A stretch of DNA of 64,000 nucleotides, taken from the NCBI GenBank assembly GCA_949752745.1, contig OX457026.1:77921756-77985755 (forward strand). Direction: 5' to 3'. Source of the stretch: Protula sp. h YS-2021. Taxonomy: Eukaryota > Annelida > Polychaeta > Sabellida > Serpulidae. Below the pieces are notes generated by a model, which saw nothing but the letters and a program-made list of their open reading frames with translations, was not told the DNA's origin and searched no databases. Each line of letters begins with the position of its first letter. The stretch's first letter is position 1. Both the position numbers and the translations under genes were made by a program. Below, in pieces: positions 28,808-37,185 of this stretch.

Positions 28808-29245
28808 ATGGAGAATCTTGTACTATTCAGTGGTCACAAGGACGTTCTTTCAAACATGTTTCCAACACGACTTGAAAAGTATGGACATGTGTTCAACTCA
28901 AGTGAAGCGTTGTATCAATATGAGAAAGCAGTGTTTCATCACCGTCAAGATATTGCTTCAGCCATTGTGTCATCCAGAAATGGATATGAAGCAAAACGTA
29001 TTGCTAAAGGGATAAAACCATGTCCTTTATGGCATACAGTGAAGAGAAGCAAAATGCAAGATGTTTTACAAGTCAAACTGGATCAGTGTGTATTGTTTCG
29101 CAACAAGTTAAAAGAATGTAAAGATAAAACTTTAGTTGAAGCAACGTATGATCATTGGTGGGGAGCTGGTGTGAAACATGTGTCATCTGAATATCCTGGT
29201 CAGAATATTATGGGAAAGTTGTTAGAAATGTTGTGTGAGGGTTAG
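28808..29245 (+). CDS. NADAR-domain protein (YbiA-like)
   Basis: 145 residues, essentially one complete NADAR domain. Recognisable blocks in order: FSGHKDVLSNMFP (residues 7-19), the conserved acidic box FNSSEALYQYEKAVF (29-43), VKRSKMQDVLQVKLDQC (78-94), a DHWWGAG box near 116 and PGQNIMGKLLEML at the end. NADAR proteins cleave N-glycosidic bonds of ADP-ribose derivatives, including ADP-ribosylated guanine, and occur in bacteria, phages, giant viruses and some eukaryotes. Here it stands between two of the helical paralogs in a Polinton, outside the usual gene set. A role against host or competitor ADP-ribosylation or NAD-linked defence is an inference. Starts at the only well-placed ATG. Confidence 0.85.
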   Translation: MENLVLFSGHKDVLSNMFPTRLEKYGHVFNSSEALYQYEKAVFHHRQDIASAIVSSRNGYEAKRIAKGIKPCPLWHTVKRSKMQDVLQVKLDQCVLFRNKLKECKDKTLVEATYDHWWGAGVKHVSSEYPGQNIMGKLLEMLCEG

Positions 29246-29303
29246 AGACTTTTTCATTTGCTTGCCAACCGTCATGGTGTGCAGACGTGTGGACATGTAA
29301 AAG

Positions 29304-29570
29304 ATGGATGTAGAAACATGTTTCAAGAACAAGTTTGTGGACTATATGATAAGTGAACTAGCACGTTTTGGAACTGTTGAACAACAACTGGAACATATCA
29401 ACATCTATTGGGAACTTGCTCATTCCATGCTGAACTTATCAAACTTGCGTAAGGATTTCATCAAAGAGTCTGGAGCTGAGGAGTTTGATGTGGAAGCAGT
29501 GTATGCTCTATTTGATCCAAAACTGTTTGATGAAGTGAGAGAGCGCTGTATGCTGCACTATAATGGCTGA
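29304..29570 (+). CDS. Small helical accessory protein, paralog C
   Basis: 88 residues beginning MDVETCFKNKFVDYMISELA, then QLEHINIYWELAHSML and DFIKES, the same framework as 27177 and 28295. The stop overlaps the next ATG in an 8-base ATGGCTGA. Unknown function. Three diverged copies in one 2.5-kb island point to repeated duplication with functional retention. Confidence 0.65.
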   Translation: MDVETCFKNKFVDYMISELARFGTVEQQLEHINIYWELAHSMLNLSNLRKDFIKESGAEEFDVEAVYALFDPKLFDEVRERCMLHYNG

Positions 29571-29895
29571 CATGACACTGAGACAATATATTGTGCAAAA
29601 AGCTTATTGTGAAGAAATGTTATCAGCTGTAAAAAAGTTTGCATATTTAGTCTGTCCTGCTTGTCAACATGAAGAGTGTTCAGAACATACTTGTCATTTT
29701 GCATCTGTTTATGCATATTGGAATGAAGCTAAATATTACATGCATTTATATAAAGTGTTAGAGAATGCAAATCAACGTTGTGAGAAATATGGTGTAGATG
29801 CTATTACATTGGATGAACTCAGTCATTGGTTAGTGTTCATTGAAGACCAATGGTCTCCAGTTATTCATACCATTGTATCTATACTTGATTTGTAA
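29563..29895 (+). CDS. Small protein with Cys/His cluster
   Basis: 110 residues; an alternative ATG is at 29572. It contains CPACQHEECSEHTCHF, which could bind one zinc, and a helix-rich remainder (VYAYWNEAKYYMHLYKVLEN). Not recognised. It overlaps paralog C by 8 bases, suggesting translation coupling. Confidence 0.6.
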   Translation: MADMTLRQYIVQKAYCEEMLSAVKKFAYLVCPACQHEECSEHTCHFASVYAYWNEAKYYMHLYKVLENANQRCEKYGVDAITLDELSHWLVFIEDQWSPVIHTIVSILDL

Positions 29896-30022
29896 AAACT
29901 TGTTAGTTATAAATACATGTTAGTTATAAATACATGTTAGTTAAGTTACTATGTTAGTTAAGTGATGTTGGTTGAGTTATAAAATAAAAGCTGTTCTGTT
30001 CAGACGTGTTTTTTCATTCATC
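29896..30022 (+). promoter_or_regulatory. Short spacer with ttagttataaataca repeats and AATAAA
   Basis: Contains two ttagttataaatacatg repeats, further ttagttaag words and TATAAAATAAAA at about 29977. It may supply both the 3' end of the accessory genes and the TATA box of the structural gene block. Confidence 0.5.
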
Positions 30023-31128
30023 ATGTCGACGTGGAAAGACTACTTGACTGATATTTACTTCAAACCTGGACAGCCTGGAGCATTTGCTGGTCCTTACAAA
30101 CTGTATCACATCTTAAGAAAACATGATCAACCAGTCACACAGTCACAAGTGAAGAAATGGCTGCAGGATCAAGATGCTTTCAGTTTACTCCAACCTGTAA
30201 AATACAGGTTCAAAAGACAACGTGTGATTACACGTGGAATTGATGACATGTGGGATATTGATTTGGCTGATATGGGAAACATAGCTCCCTATAATGATGA
30301 CATACGCTTTTTACTCATTGTCATTGATGTGTTTTCCAAATATGTCTGGGTACAGCCAATACCTAATAAATCACATACCAGCGTCATACAAGCTTTCCAA
30401 AAGATTTTTCATGACACACGACGAAGACCGCGAACTCTAAGGTCTGATAAAGGAACAGAATTTAAAAACAGATGGGTAAAAGCATTTTTGAAGAAAGAAG
30501 GCATTCATGCTTATACCACAAAGAATGAAACCAAAGCCAACTTTGCTGAAAGAGTCATTCGTACTCTAAAGGGAATGATGTATCGGTATTTTCTACATAA
30601 TCAAACTTACCATTACTTAGACATTCTTCCAGACTTGGTGTACAATTACAACCATAGACCTCATGGTTCTCTTCCTAATAAATATGCTCCAGCCGAGATT
30701 CGTAAAGACAACGAATCAAAAGTGTGGAAGTATATGTATGTCGACAAACTGAAATTGAAACCGAAGAAGAAGAAGAAGTACAAATTTAACATTGGTGATC
30801 ATGTTCGTATTTCCCACATTTTAAATACGTGTTTCAACGCGATTATCACATCAAATGGACGCAAGAAGTCTTCATTGTCACACATCGTTGTAAGAAGCAA
30901 GGAATACATTTGTATCGTGTGAAAGACTTTTTGGACGAAGATATTGATGGACATTTCTATGAAGAAGAACTGCAGAAAGTGACCAAAGATATTGAATCTA
31001 TTTATAGAATTGAAAAAGTCTTGAAAACACGTAAAAGACGAGGAGGTGTGAAAGAATTATTTGTCAAGTGGTTAGGTTGGCCAAACAAGTTTAACAGTTG
31101 GGTGAAAGAAACAGACATTCAACAATGA
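30023..31128 (+). CDS. int: Polinton integrase with chromodomain, frame change at 30820
   Basis: Inserts the element and makes the 6-bp duplication. The start at 30023 (MSTWKDYL) fits relatives; an upstream in-frame ATG at 29972 precedes the likely promoter. The N-terminal helical region (GPYKLYHILRK..VTQSQVKKWL) is followed by the RNase H-fold core with DDE residues in MWDIDLADM, LRSDKGTEF and NFAERVIRTLKG. A lysine-rich segment follows. The frame then ends at 30922, while the -1 frame continues to 31128 with the chromodomain (YRIEKVLKTRKRRGG, LFVKWLGWPNKFNSWV). At the switch is T TTA AAT (30820-30826), an X-XXY-YYZ heptamer in the correct phase; a programmed -1 shift or a simple indel are both possible. 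The stop overlaps the ATPase ATG (ATGA). Confidence 0.88.
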
Positions 31129-31784
31129 AGCATCCATTTACATGTTTAGTCTCTGGACCTACAGGCAGTGGCAAAACGCCTCTGGTGAAGGAAATTCTAG
31201 AACAAAAGTTGATTCAACACTCTCCAAAAAGCATTTTATGGCTTTATGCAGCAGATCAGCCTTTGTACAAGGGAATGAAAGGCGTGGAATTTTACCAAGG
31301 CATTCCAGATGACATTGAAGAGCGTTTTAACCTGAAAATACCAAACTTACTCATCATTGATGACTTAATGACGAAATGTCATAGTGATGAGCGTATGACA
31401 CGTCTCTTTAGTGTTGGCAGCAGTCATCAAAATCTAAGCATTATCTTTATTGTACATAATTTATTTCATCATGGGAAAGAGATGCGAAATATTAGTTTGA
31501 ATACACATTATATCATTCTGTTTAAAAATCCTAGAGACAGTCAACAAATTAGTACATTGGCGCGGCAAATGTATCCTAGAAGATCTCAATTTCTCATAGA
31601 AGCCTATCAAGATGCTACTAGCAAACCTCATGGTTATTTATTCATTGATTTAAAACCAAAGACAAATGATCAACTACGTATTCGTACAGGCATTTTACCA
31701 AAAGATACACATTATGTATATAGTGATAAAGCAGTGTATGAACAAGAACCAACTCATTTGACCATTCGCAGTCAAGATGTCTAA
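31125..31784 (+). CDS. DNA-packaging ATPase (FtsK-HerA/A32 type)
   Basis: 219 residues from the ATG that overlaps the integrase stop as ATGA (31125-31128). Walker A SGPTGSGKT at residues 10-18 and Walker B LLIIDDLM about residue 77, then a sensor-like IIFIVHNLFH. This matches the genome-packaging ATPases of Polintons, adenovirus-like and NCLDV lineages, which load DNA into capsids. Frame intact. Confidence 0.92.
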   Translation: MKHPFTCLVSGPTGSGKTPLVKEILEQKLIQHSPKSILWLYAADQPLYKGMKGVEFYQGIPDDIEERFNLKIPNLLIIDDLMTKCHSDERMTRLFSVGSSHQNLSIIFIVHNLFHHGKEMRNISLNTHYIILFKNPRDSQQISTLARQMYPRRSQFLIEAYQDATSKPHGYLFIDLKPKTNDQLRIRTGILPKDTHYVYSDKAVYEQEPTHLTIRSQDV

Positions 31785-32103
31785 ACGTACTCGAGCGAAC
31801 CAGCCGTTTCTTCATTTGCTTGCACGCAGTGGGCCTAAACGACGTAAATCCTTGCTACAGCAAGCTACAAAGGAGGAATTAACAAGCTTGTTTGAAATTT
31901 GTTTGAATATATTGCAAGGACATTTACCCTTAAGCTCAAAACGGTTTAAGGAATTTAAACGTGAACGTCATACGCTTCGTACTCTAGCAGATAAGAAGAT
32001 ATCCCTTCGACGAAAAAAGAAGTTGATTAATCAGAAAGGAGGATTCATTGGAGCTATTGCTAGATTGGCATTACCTTTGTTAGCCAAACTGCTGCTAAAA
32101 TGA
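31777..32103 (+). CDS. Small basic protein with hydrophobic C terminus, probable virion component
   Basis: 108 residues, very basic (KRRKSLLQQ, KRFKEFKRERH, LRRKKKLINQK), ending with a hydrophobic GGFIGAIARLALPLLAKLL. Proteins of this size and design follow the ATPase in many Polintons and are assumed to be DNA-binding or membrane-active virion components. It overlaps the ATPase by 8 bases (ATGTCTAA) and the next gene by ATGA. Confidence 0.7.
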   Translation: MSKRTRANQPFLHLLARSGPKRRKSLLQQATKEELTSLFEICLNILQGHLPLSSKRFKEFKRERHTLRTLADKKISLRRKKKLINQKGGFIGAIARLALPLLAKLLLK

Positions 32104-32681
32104 AACATACTTTGAAAATGGTCCTCATTCCTGAATATGAATATAAAATGTTGCTAGAAAAGAAGGGAAAAGATAGTGAAATCAAAACGAAAGTGAATAA
32201 ACTTTTACGTGGGAAACGAACACGTGAAAAGGCTATAGAAATATCTCAACTTCTTGGTCGTCATTTACGAACAAGTCAGTCTAGGCAGCAAAAGCCCTCA
32301 TCATCATCATCATCACCTGAAAAGCCAGAAAAGTTATTTTTAAGTCATTTTCAACCTATCTATCATGGAAAAGTAACACAACTTTTAGCAGAACTGAAGA
32401 AATATGGTACGACATGGACAGACAAGAATGAACTTGTGTTGAAAACGGGCGATATTATAGCAAATTCAAACATGGTTGATTTGATGAAAGAAGCATTGGT
32501 GGCGACAAGAAGAAAAGAACGAGCCATACCACCATATGGCTGGCATCCATTTATCCAGGAAATTGTTGATGCTAATATTCCAAAAACAATGTTTAGTAAA
32601 AAGACCACTCGTGACAACATTACAACAGAAATGAAACAACGTCAACAAAGACAGTTTCCTGAAGGATGGGAAAATTTTTAA
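32100..32681 (+). CDS. Conserved Polinton protein, probable structural
   Basis: 193 residues. The N terminus MKMVLIPEYEYKMLLEKKG-like segment, a Ser-rich linker (near residue 68) and a C-terminal globular part ending GWENF are typical of a protein found between ATPase and minor capsid genes in Polintons and adintoviruses. Function not established. It overlaps the previous stop by ATGA (32100-32103). Confidence 0.65.
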   Translation: MKHTLKMVLIPEYEYKMLLEKKGKDSEIKTKVNKLLRGKRTREKAIEISQLLGRHLRTSQSRQQKPSSSSSSPEKPEKLFLSHFQPIYHGKVTQLLAELKKYGTTWTDKNELVLKTGDIIANSNMVDLMKEALVATRRKERAIPPYGWHPFIQEIVDANIPKTMFSKKTTRDNITTEMKQRQQRQFPEGWENF

Positions 32682-32682
32682 C

Positions 32683-32875
32683 ATGGTTGAAAGAGCTATG
32701 TTGTTGATGTGAGGAAGATAAACCAACTATTCCTGTAAAAATAAGATGTACAATTGCTTGTTGTGAAGGAGAAGTCATAGATCATCATGATGTGAAAGAC
32801 CATTTGCATACTTGGTTGAATGGCGCGCGCTATCGTGAAGTATATAGGCAACGTCAACGCACCTATACCATTTAG
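32683..32875 (+). pseudogene. Small frameshifted ORF before the minor capsid gene
   Basis: An ATG at 32683 opens nine codons to TGA 32710-32712; a second frame, from 32708 to TAG 32873-32875, is open and protein-like (CCEGEVIDHHDVKDHL, then a Tyr/Arg-rich end) but has no ATG. A one-base disruption of a small gene of about 63 codons is the simplest reading. Not recognised. Confidence 0.35.
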
Positions 32876-32883
32876 TTCCCATC

Positions 32884-33645
32884 ATGGAGTCAACAAGCTT
32901 TTACATTACTTTGCCTAGCAATGCGAGTATGAACTACTATCCCAACAACAAGGCTTCAAATTATCAAATTCGTATGCCTCGAACTATTTATCTGAATGGA
33001 AAATGTGAAGTGGCCTTAGCTGAAATTCAATATCCACATACATGGACAACGATGAGACATGACATGGACTATTCTATTCAGTATCGACAACAACCACTGA
33101 CAGAGACACTTGAGACTATTAATATTCCTTATGGCTACTATAGATCCATACAAGAAATATGTCAGGCAGTGAATGAAGAAGCAACTAATTCTATGAAAGA
33201 TGACCTTAAAGAAGCTATTTGGATAAAGTATGATAAAATTAGACGACGTGTTTTTCTATTTCTAAATTATGGTTTTGAAGTGTCATTCTCCGCTGGATTG
33301 GCTGAGATTTTAGGATTTATCCCAGATCAATGGTATACTGAAACATGTACAGCTGAACATAAAGCGGATGTGAAACAGGGATTTTATACACTTTATGTGT
33401 ATTGTAGCATTTGTGAACCACAAGTTGTTGGTGATTATTATGTTCCCTTACTGCGTTCTGTTGGCATACAAGGCCATGATGGCAACATTATCATGAAAAC
33501 GTACGGCGAACCACATTATGTTCCTGTAAACACATCCAAATTTGACATGATAGAAATGAATATTAAGGACGACACAGGTTATAATGTTCCATTTCAAACT
33601 GGAAAGGTGATCTGTAAACTTCATTTTCGACCAAAAGCAATATGA
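32884..33645 (+). CDS. Minor capsid (penton-like, single jelly-roll) protein
   Basis: 253 residues, frame intact. Opens with FYITLPSNASMNYYPNNKAS and VALAEIQYPHTW, the conserved start of the Polinton minor capsid protein, which has a single jelly-roll fold and forms the vertices. The stop overlaps the next ATG as ATGA (33642-33645). Confidence 0.88.
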   Translation: MESTSFYITLPSNASMNYYPNNKASNYQIRMPRTIYLNGKCEVALAEIQYPHTWTTMRHDMDYSIQYRQQPLTETLETINIPYGYYRSIQEICQAVNEEATNSMKDDLKEAIWIKYDKIRRRVFLFLNYGFEVSFSAGLAEILGFIPDQWYTETCTAEHKADVKQGFYTLYVYCSICEPQVVGDYYVPLLRSVGIQGHDGNIIMKTYGEPHYVPVNTSKFDMIEMNIKDDTGYNVPFQTGKVICKLHFRPKAI

Positions 33646-33983
33646 AAGCTTATGCACACGATCCGTCTGCATATCGCAACCATTTTCTTCGTCAAGTGGG
33701 CGGAGAATTACCAGGATTCAAAGGAGCGCGAATCCAATATGGCGATGGTATTGGTTCGATACTGGGATCATTGGCTCGCAAAGCTATTCCACTACTTAAG
33801 GCTGGGGCTAAGATCGTTGCGCCACATCTTAAGAAGGCTGCAAAGAATGTCGCGAAAGATGTGACGGGCCGAGTAGCAGAACGTGTGTTTGGTGAACAAA
33901 AGCGTATGCAACCGACGAAACGTGCCAGAAGACGAAAAACAGCCAGACGGATAACATCAAAATATCGCAAAGATATCTTTTGA
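33642..33983 (+). CDS. Basic virion protein with amphipathic helix (pVI/core-like)
   Basis: 113 residues: a Gly-rich centre with GIGSILGSLARKAIPLL (amphipathic, possibly membrane-active), a Lys/Ala helix, and an Arg/Lys-rich C terminus (KRARRRKTARR). The position between the minor and major capsid genes and the design resemble the Polinton/adintovirus protein often compared with adenovirus minor core or pVI proteins. Function inferred only. Confidence 0.65.
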   Translation: MKAYAHDPSAYRNHFLRQVGGELPGFKGARIQYGDGIGSILGSLARKAIPLLKAGAKIVAPHLKKAAKNVAKDVTGRVAERVFGEQKRMQPTKRARRRKTARRITSKYRKDIF

Positions 33984-33987
33984 AATC

Positions 33988-35364
33988 ATGTCTCTCATTC
34001 ATAATCATTCGTGTGAATGTAGTCTTTCTCCATTGGAATGGTTTCACGTACCACCGACGCAAACTGCTGTAGAGAAAAGTTATAATGTTGACTATCAACC
34101 ACTTACAAGTATTAGAGAAGGCGCTCCAATAGAATTCTACATTCCTGCGAGTACAGAAGAATATCTGGATTTAAAGAACAGCAAACTTCATATTGTATGA
34201 AGTTTGCTGTTCTAAAGGCCGATGGAACAGCTTGTGGCGCAGATGATAATGTCTCTTGCATCAATGATGTGTTTAATGGGTTATGGTCTAATATTGAATT
34301 GTTTCTGAATGATCGTTTGGTTTCGCATAGCAACAATACTCATGGTTATACCAGCATTATCTCTCATCTCATCCATGATTCGGAAGAAAGTCTACATTCT
34401 GAGCGCTCTATGCGTCTCATGTACAAGGATACTGCTGGGTCAATGAATAGTCATGAGGTGAAAAGACCTAATCATGAACGATATGTATCCGGGTTTCATG
34501 TAAATGCTGACGGCGGTGACTTGGGTGAGCAAGGCAATAATGGCTTACATCATCGTTATTTGCATACACGTCTTAGCCGTGATGTTATGCTCACAGGTGG
34601 TTTAAGGATAGATTTGTTTGAGCAGGACCGTTATCTTCCGAATGGTATTAGTTTGAAATTACGTTTCCATAGACAAAAAGATGACTATGTATTGATGGCT
34701 GCAGATAATACCTATAAGGTAGAAGTGAAAGAGGCATTTTTAACCATTCGCAAAGTGAGGGTGAGTCCAGGTATTCAGTTAGGACATACAGATGCATTGA
34801 TGAAAAGTCCTGCCAAGATCATCATCACTAGAAAAGAATGTAAAGTCTTAGCTATTCCAGCAGGATTTACCTTTGTGAAAGATAACAACTTTTTTGGGTC
34901 AATTACCAAATCGTATTGTCATTGGTCTGGTTCATAATGAAGCTTTTGGTGGATCAGTATTGAGGAATCCATATGATTTCAAACATTTTGATCTGGACTA
35001 TATGCAACTGTACACGGATGGTGAACCAGTTCTATCCAAACCTCTCAAGCTTGACATTACACAGAGCAAATACCTGGACGCTTTTGAAACGCTTTACAAA
35101 TCGTTTGATCGATTGATTGGTGAGAAAAGTTCCATTATAAAACGGGAAGATTGGCCTAGAGGTTATGCTTTATTTTCGTTTGACTTAACACCGGATTATG
35201 ATGGCGATGATCATTTTCCCCTGATCAAGCATGGGAATTTGCGGCTAGAAATGAATTTTGCTACGGCTTTGCAACATACCATCAATGTCAATGTCTATGC
35301 TGAATTTGACAACATTATTGAAATAAGTGCAAATCGCAGCATCCAATTCGACTACCAGTCATGA
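33988..35364 (+). pseudogene. Major capsid protein (double jelly-roll), two frame breaks
   Basis: The three consecutive open segments together cover a Polinton major capsid protein: 33988-34200 (LIHNHSCECSLSPLEWFHVP, VPPTQT), 34197-34937 (middle, with LKLRFHRQKDDYVLMAADN) and 34894-35364 (LPNRIVIGLVHNEAFGGS, GYALFSFDLTPDYDGD, YAEFDNIIEI). The first break is a -1 change around 34195-34200 where TGA and ATG overlap as ATGA. The second is a +1 change at a run of six T (34890-34895). Homopolymer indel fits the second. I do not propose a repaired sequence. If real, this copy cannot make a full-length capsid protein. Confidence 0.85.
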
Positions 35365-35798
35365 ACACGAAGCAGATTGATGCCATATTGAGTCATGATG
35401 TCATGACTAAAGACTTGTTTCAAGGCGTGTTTGCCATGGACCAGTTACCATCTTTACAACGCGGTGCCTATGTGATCAACACAGATGATCAAGATGAACC
35501 AGGAGAACATTGGGTGGCAATGTATTATGATAAAGACCCTGCAGAATATTTTGACTCTTATGGACTGTTACCTCTCGATGATCGTTTAGACATATTTTTA
35601 AGAAATGACTATATGTATAATTCTATATCATTACAAACGCCAATATCATCGTCATGTGGTTTTAATTGTGTATATTATATATTACATAGAGCTCGAGGTC
35701 AGAGTATGTTTGATATTGTGAATATATTAAAAAGAAAGGATGGGGATTTTATTGTAAAGGATTTTGTATATAGACATTATAAACCATTGTTTTATTAA
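35361..35798 (+). CDS. Adenain-like cysteine protease
   Basis: 145 residues, frame intact; the ATG overlaps the capsid stop (ATGA, 35361-35364). The catalytic triad region is visible: His in GEHWVAMYY (residue 50), the acidic residue in EYFDSYG (about 66) and Cys in SSSCGFNCVYY (about 99). Processes virion proteins during maturation in adenoviruses and probably in Polintons. Copy 2 has the same gene with an internal deletion (63697-64000). Confidence 0.9.
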   Translation: MNTKQIDAILSHDVMTKDLFQGVFAMDQLPSLQRGAYVINTDDQDEPGEHWVAMYYDKDPAEYFDSYGLLPLDDRLDIFLRNDYMYNSISLQTPISSSCGFNCVYYILHRARGQSMFDIVNILKRKDGDFIVKDFVYRHYKPLFY

Positions 35799-36143
35799 TG
35801 TTGTTGTTGTTATATTAGTTAAGTTGTAGTTAAGTTGTTGTTGTTATATTAGTTAAGTTGTTGTTGTTGTTAAATAAAACAAACCAAGTTTTCAAACAGT
35901 CTTGTTTATTGTGTTGTACATACGTTTATTTACAAATTCTTAACTACAAACACTATTTACAAATTCTTAACTACAAACACTATTTACAAACTTTTATTTA
36001 CAAAGTCTATTTACACTATTTACAAATTCTTAACTACAAACTTTTATTTACAAATTCTATTTACAAAGTTTACAAAGTCTATTTACAAACTCTTAACTAC
36101 AAACTCTTAACTACAAAGTCTATTTACACTATTTACAAACTTT
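35799..36143. terminator. Convergent 3' ends and tttacaaattcttaactacaaa repeats
   Basis: Downstream of the protease: gttgttgttatattagttaag repeats and AATAAA at about 35873 for the + strand transcript. From 35930 to 36160 an irregular 20-30 bp tandem repeat of ctatttacaaa and ttcttaactacaaac follows. The opposite-strand PC4 genes end just beyond. A small open frame here (35858-36199) is repeat-derived. Confidence 0.6.
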
Positions 36144-36389
36144 TTATTTACAAACACATTCATTTTTCAATACATTCATCAATGAATACCATTCATTAGA
36201 ATTTAAATTGATATAGGTATCATAGACATTACATCCATGTTTGTAAATGCTATGAAAGCTCACATAACACACATCACCAAACTTTATCACTTTAACAGTT
36301 TCATGTTCAGACAGTTTCAGTTCATATCCTTCTTCTAAGTCAATGTCCATCACACGCATAGGTTGTGTCATGGATTTGGTGCCCCGCAT
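36144..36389 (-). CDS. PC4-like protein a
   Basis: 81 residues from the ATG at 36389 (MRGTKS). The frame is open further upstream, but that part overlaps the neighbouring gene in another frame, and copy 2 has the equivalent ATG (63189). One PC4-like unit: GYELKLSEHETVKVIKFG, YVSFHSIYKHG, then the signature YDTYINLNSNEWYSLMNVL. Copy 2 homolog at 63189-63446. Likely single-stranded DNA or RNA binding, by family knowledge. Confidence 0.6.
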   Translation of the reverse strand: MRGTKSMTQPMRVMDIDLEEGYELKLSEHETVKVIKFGDVCYVSFHSIYKHGCNVYDTYINLNSNEWYSLMNVLKNECVCK

Positions 36390-36414
36390 AAGCCATATTT
36401 CTGTTTCTTTGAAT

Positions 36415-36746
36415 TCAAGCGTTAGGTTCTTTCCAATCCAATGCTTGTAACAGAGCGTAGCATTCCACTGTGTTGAGGGTGATGTAGTCATAGTTTTCTG
36501 TAAGCTCGTCATATTGGCGAAATTGTACAAACACGTCTAAGCAGTTCTCAGTCACACGCACTTCTAATTCATTTGAGACTGTCAGGAGAAAGCCAGGTAT
36601 CCTGAACTTCTCTAGATGGTCTTTCAACACGGATTGGTCATCAAGTGATACTGTCCAAAATGTCTTAGCACAATGTCATCATATTCGTTTCTCAGATATG
36701 AGAATCCATGCGTAATTGGTTTATATTCCGATAAAAAGTCTTCCAT
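36415..36746 (-). pseudogene. PC4-like protein b, frameshifted near its N terminus
   Basis: The intact homolog in copy 2 (62822-63163) is about 113 residues. Here the ATG is at 36746 (MEDFLSEY), but the sequence lacks about 10 bases around 36640 relative to copy 2, so the N-terminal part and the C-terminal part (open from 36630) are in different frames. The C-terminal half is PC4-like: LEVRVTENCLDVFVQF, then YDYITLNTVECYALLQAL. Reinitiation at 36630 would still give a 71-residue PC4-like domain. Confidence 0.6.
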
Positions 36747-36800
36747 CTCGTTCAACAGTCAGATGAACTATGAGCTGTCTCCTTGTCTGCAAAGACGTTT

Positions 36801-37172
36801 TTATGCTCGCAAGATGGTGAAGAGTGGATGTTGTATCGCTTCTAGGAATCGTAAGACTGCGCGCCAGTTCTTGATATCAAAGAGGATCAAATCTGTATAT
36901 GGTGTATCTGGCACAACTCCCTTATAATCCTTTGGATAATCCTGTAAAAGATTTCTACAGATTTCTACACGTATGTTAGAATCATATTCAGCTACCATCA
37001 CTTCCACTTTATTTTCAAGTCTACGTTTAAACCCAGGTTCAAGTGGTATGTTTTTAAAGTCTTTCCACACTTCAGGTTTAAACCGATGATAACTTGTCTT
37101 AGAATCTAGTATCACTTCATTCCTCTCATTTACAGTAAGGTAAACACCACCGTTCAGCATGAGTGCATTCAT
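36801..37172 (-). CDS. PC4-like protein c (two units)
   Basis: 123 residues from ATG 37172 (MNALMLNGGVYLTV), the position conserved with copy 2 (62412). Unit 1: VYLTVNERNEVIL..FKPEVWKDFKNI. Unit 2: KVEVMVAEYDSNIRVEI..LILFDIKNWRAVLRFLEAI. The tryptophan-containing helix after a beta strand is the shared signature of this gene group. Overlaps nothing essential; 14 bases from gene d. Confidence 0.6.
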   Translation of the reverse strand: MNALMLNGGVYLTVNERNEVILDSKTSYHRFKPEVWKDFKNIPLEPGFKRRLENKVEVMVAEYDSNIRVEICRNLLQDYPKDYKGVVPDTPYTDLILFDIKNWRAVLRFLEAIQHPLFTILRA

Positions 37173-37185
37173 GTTTTTTACCTTG

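Noticed and set aside
34197..34937. Middle major capsid segment as an independent gene
   Set aside because: It aligns as the central part of one capsid protein with the segments before and after it; separate function is unlikely.
36390..36530. N-terminal extension of PC4-like protein a
   Set aside because: The extension overlaps gene b in another frame in both copies and starts from a TTG; the ATG at 36389 is the first plausible start.
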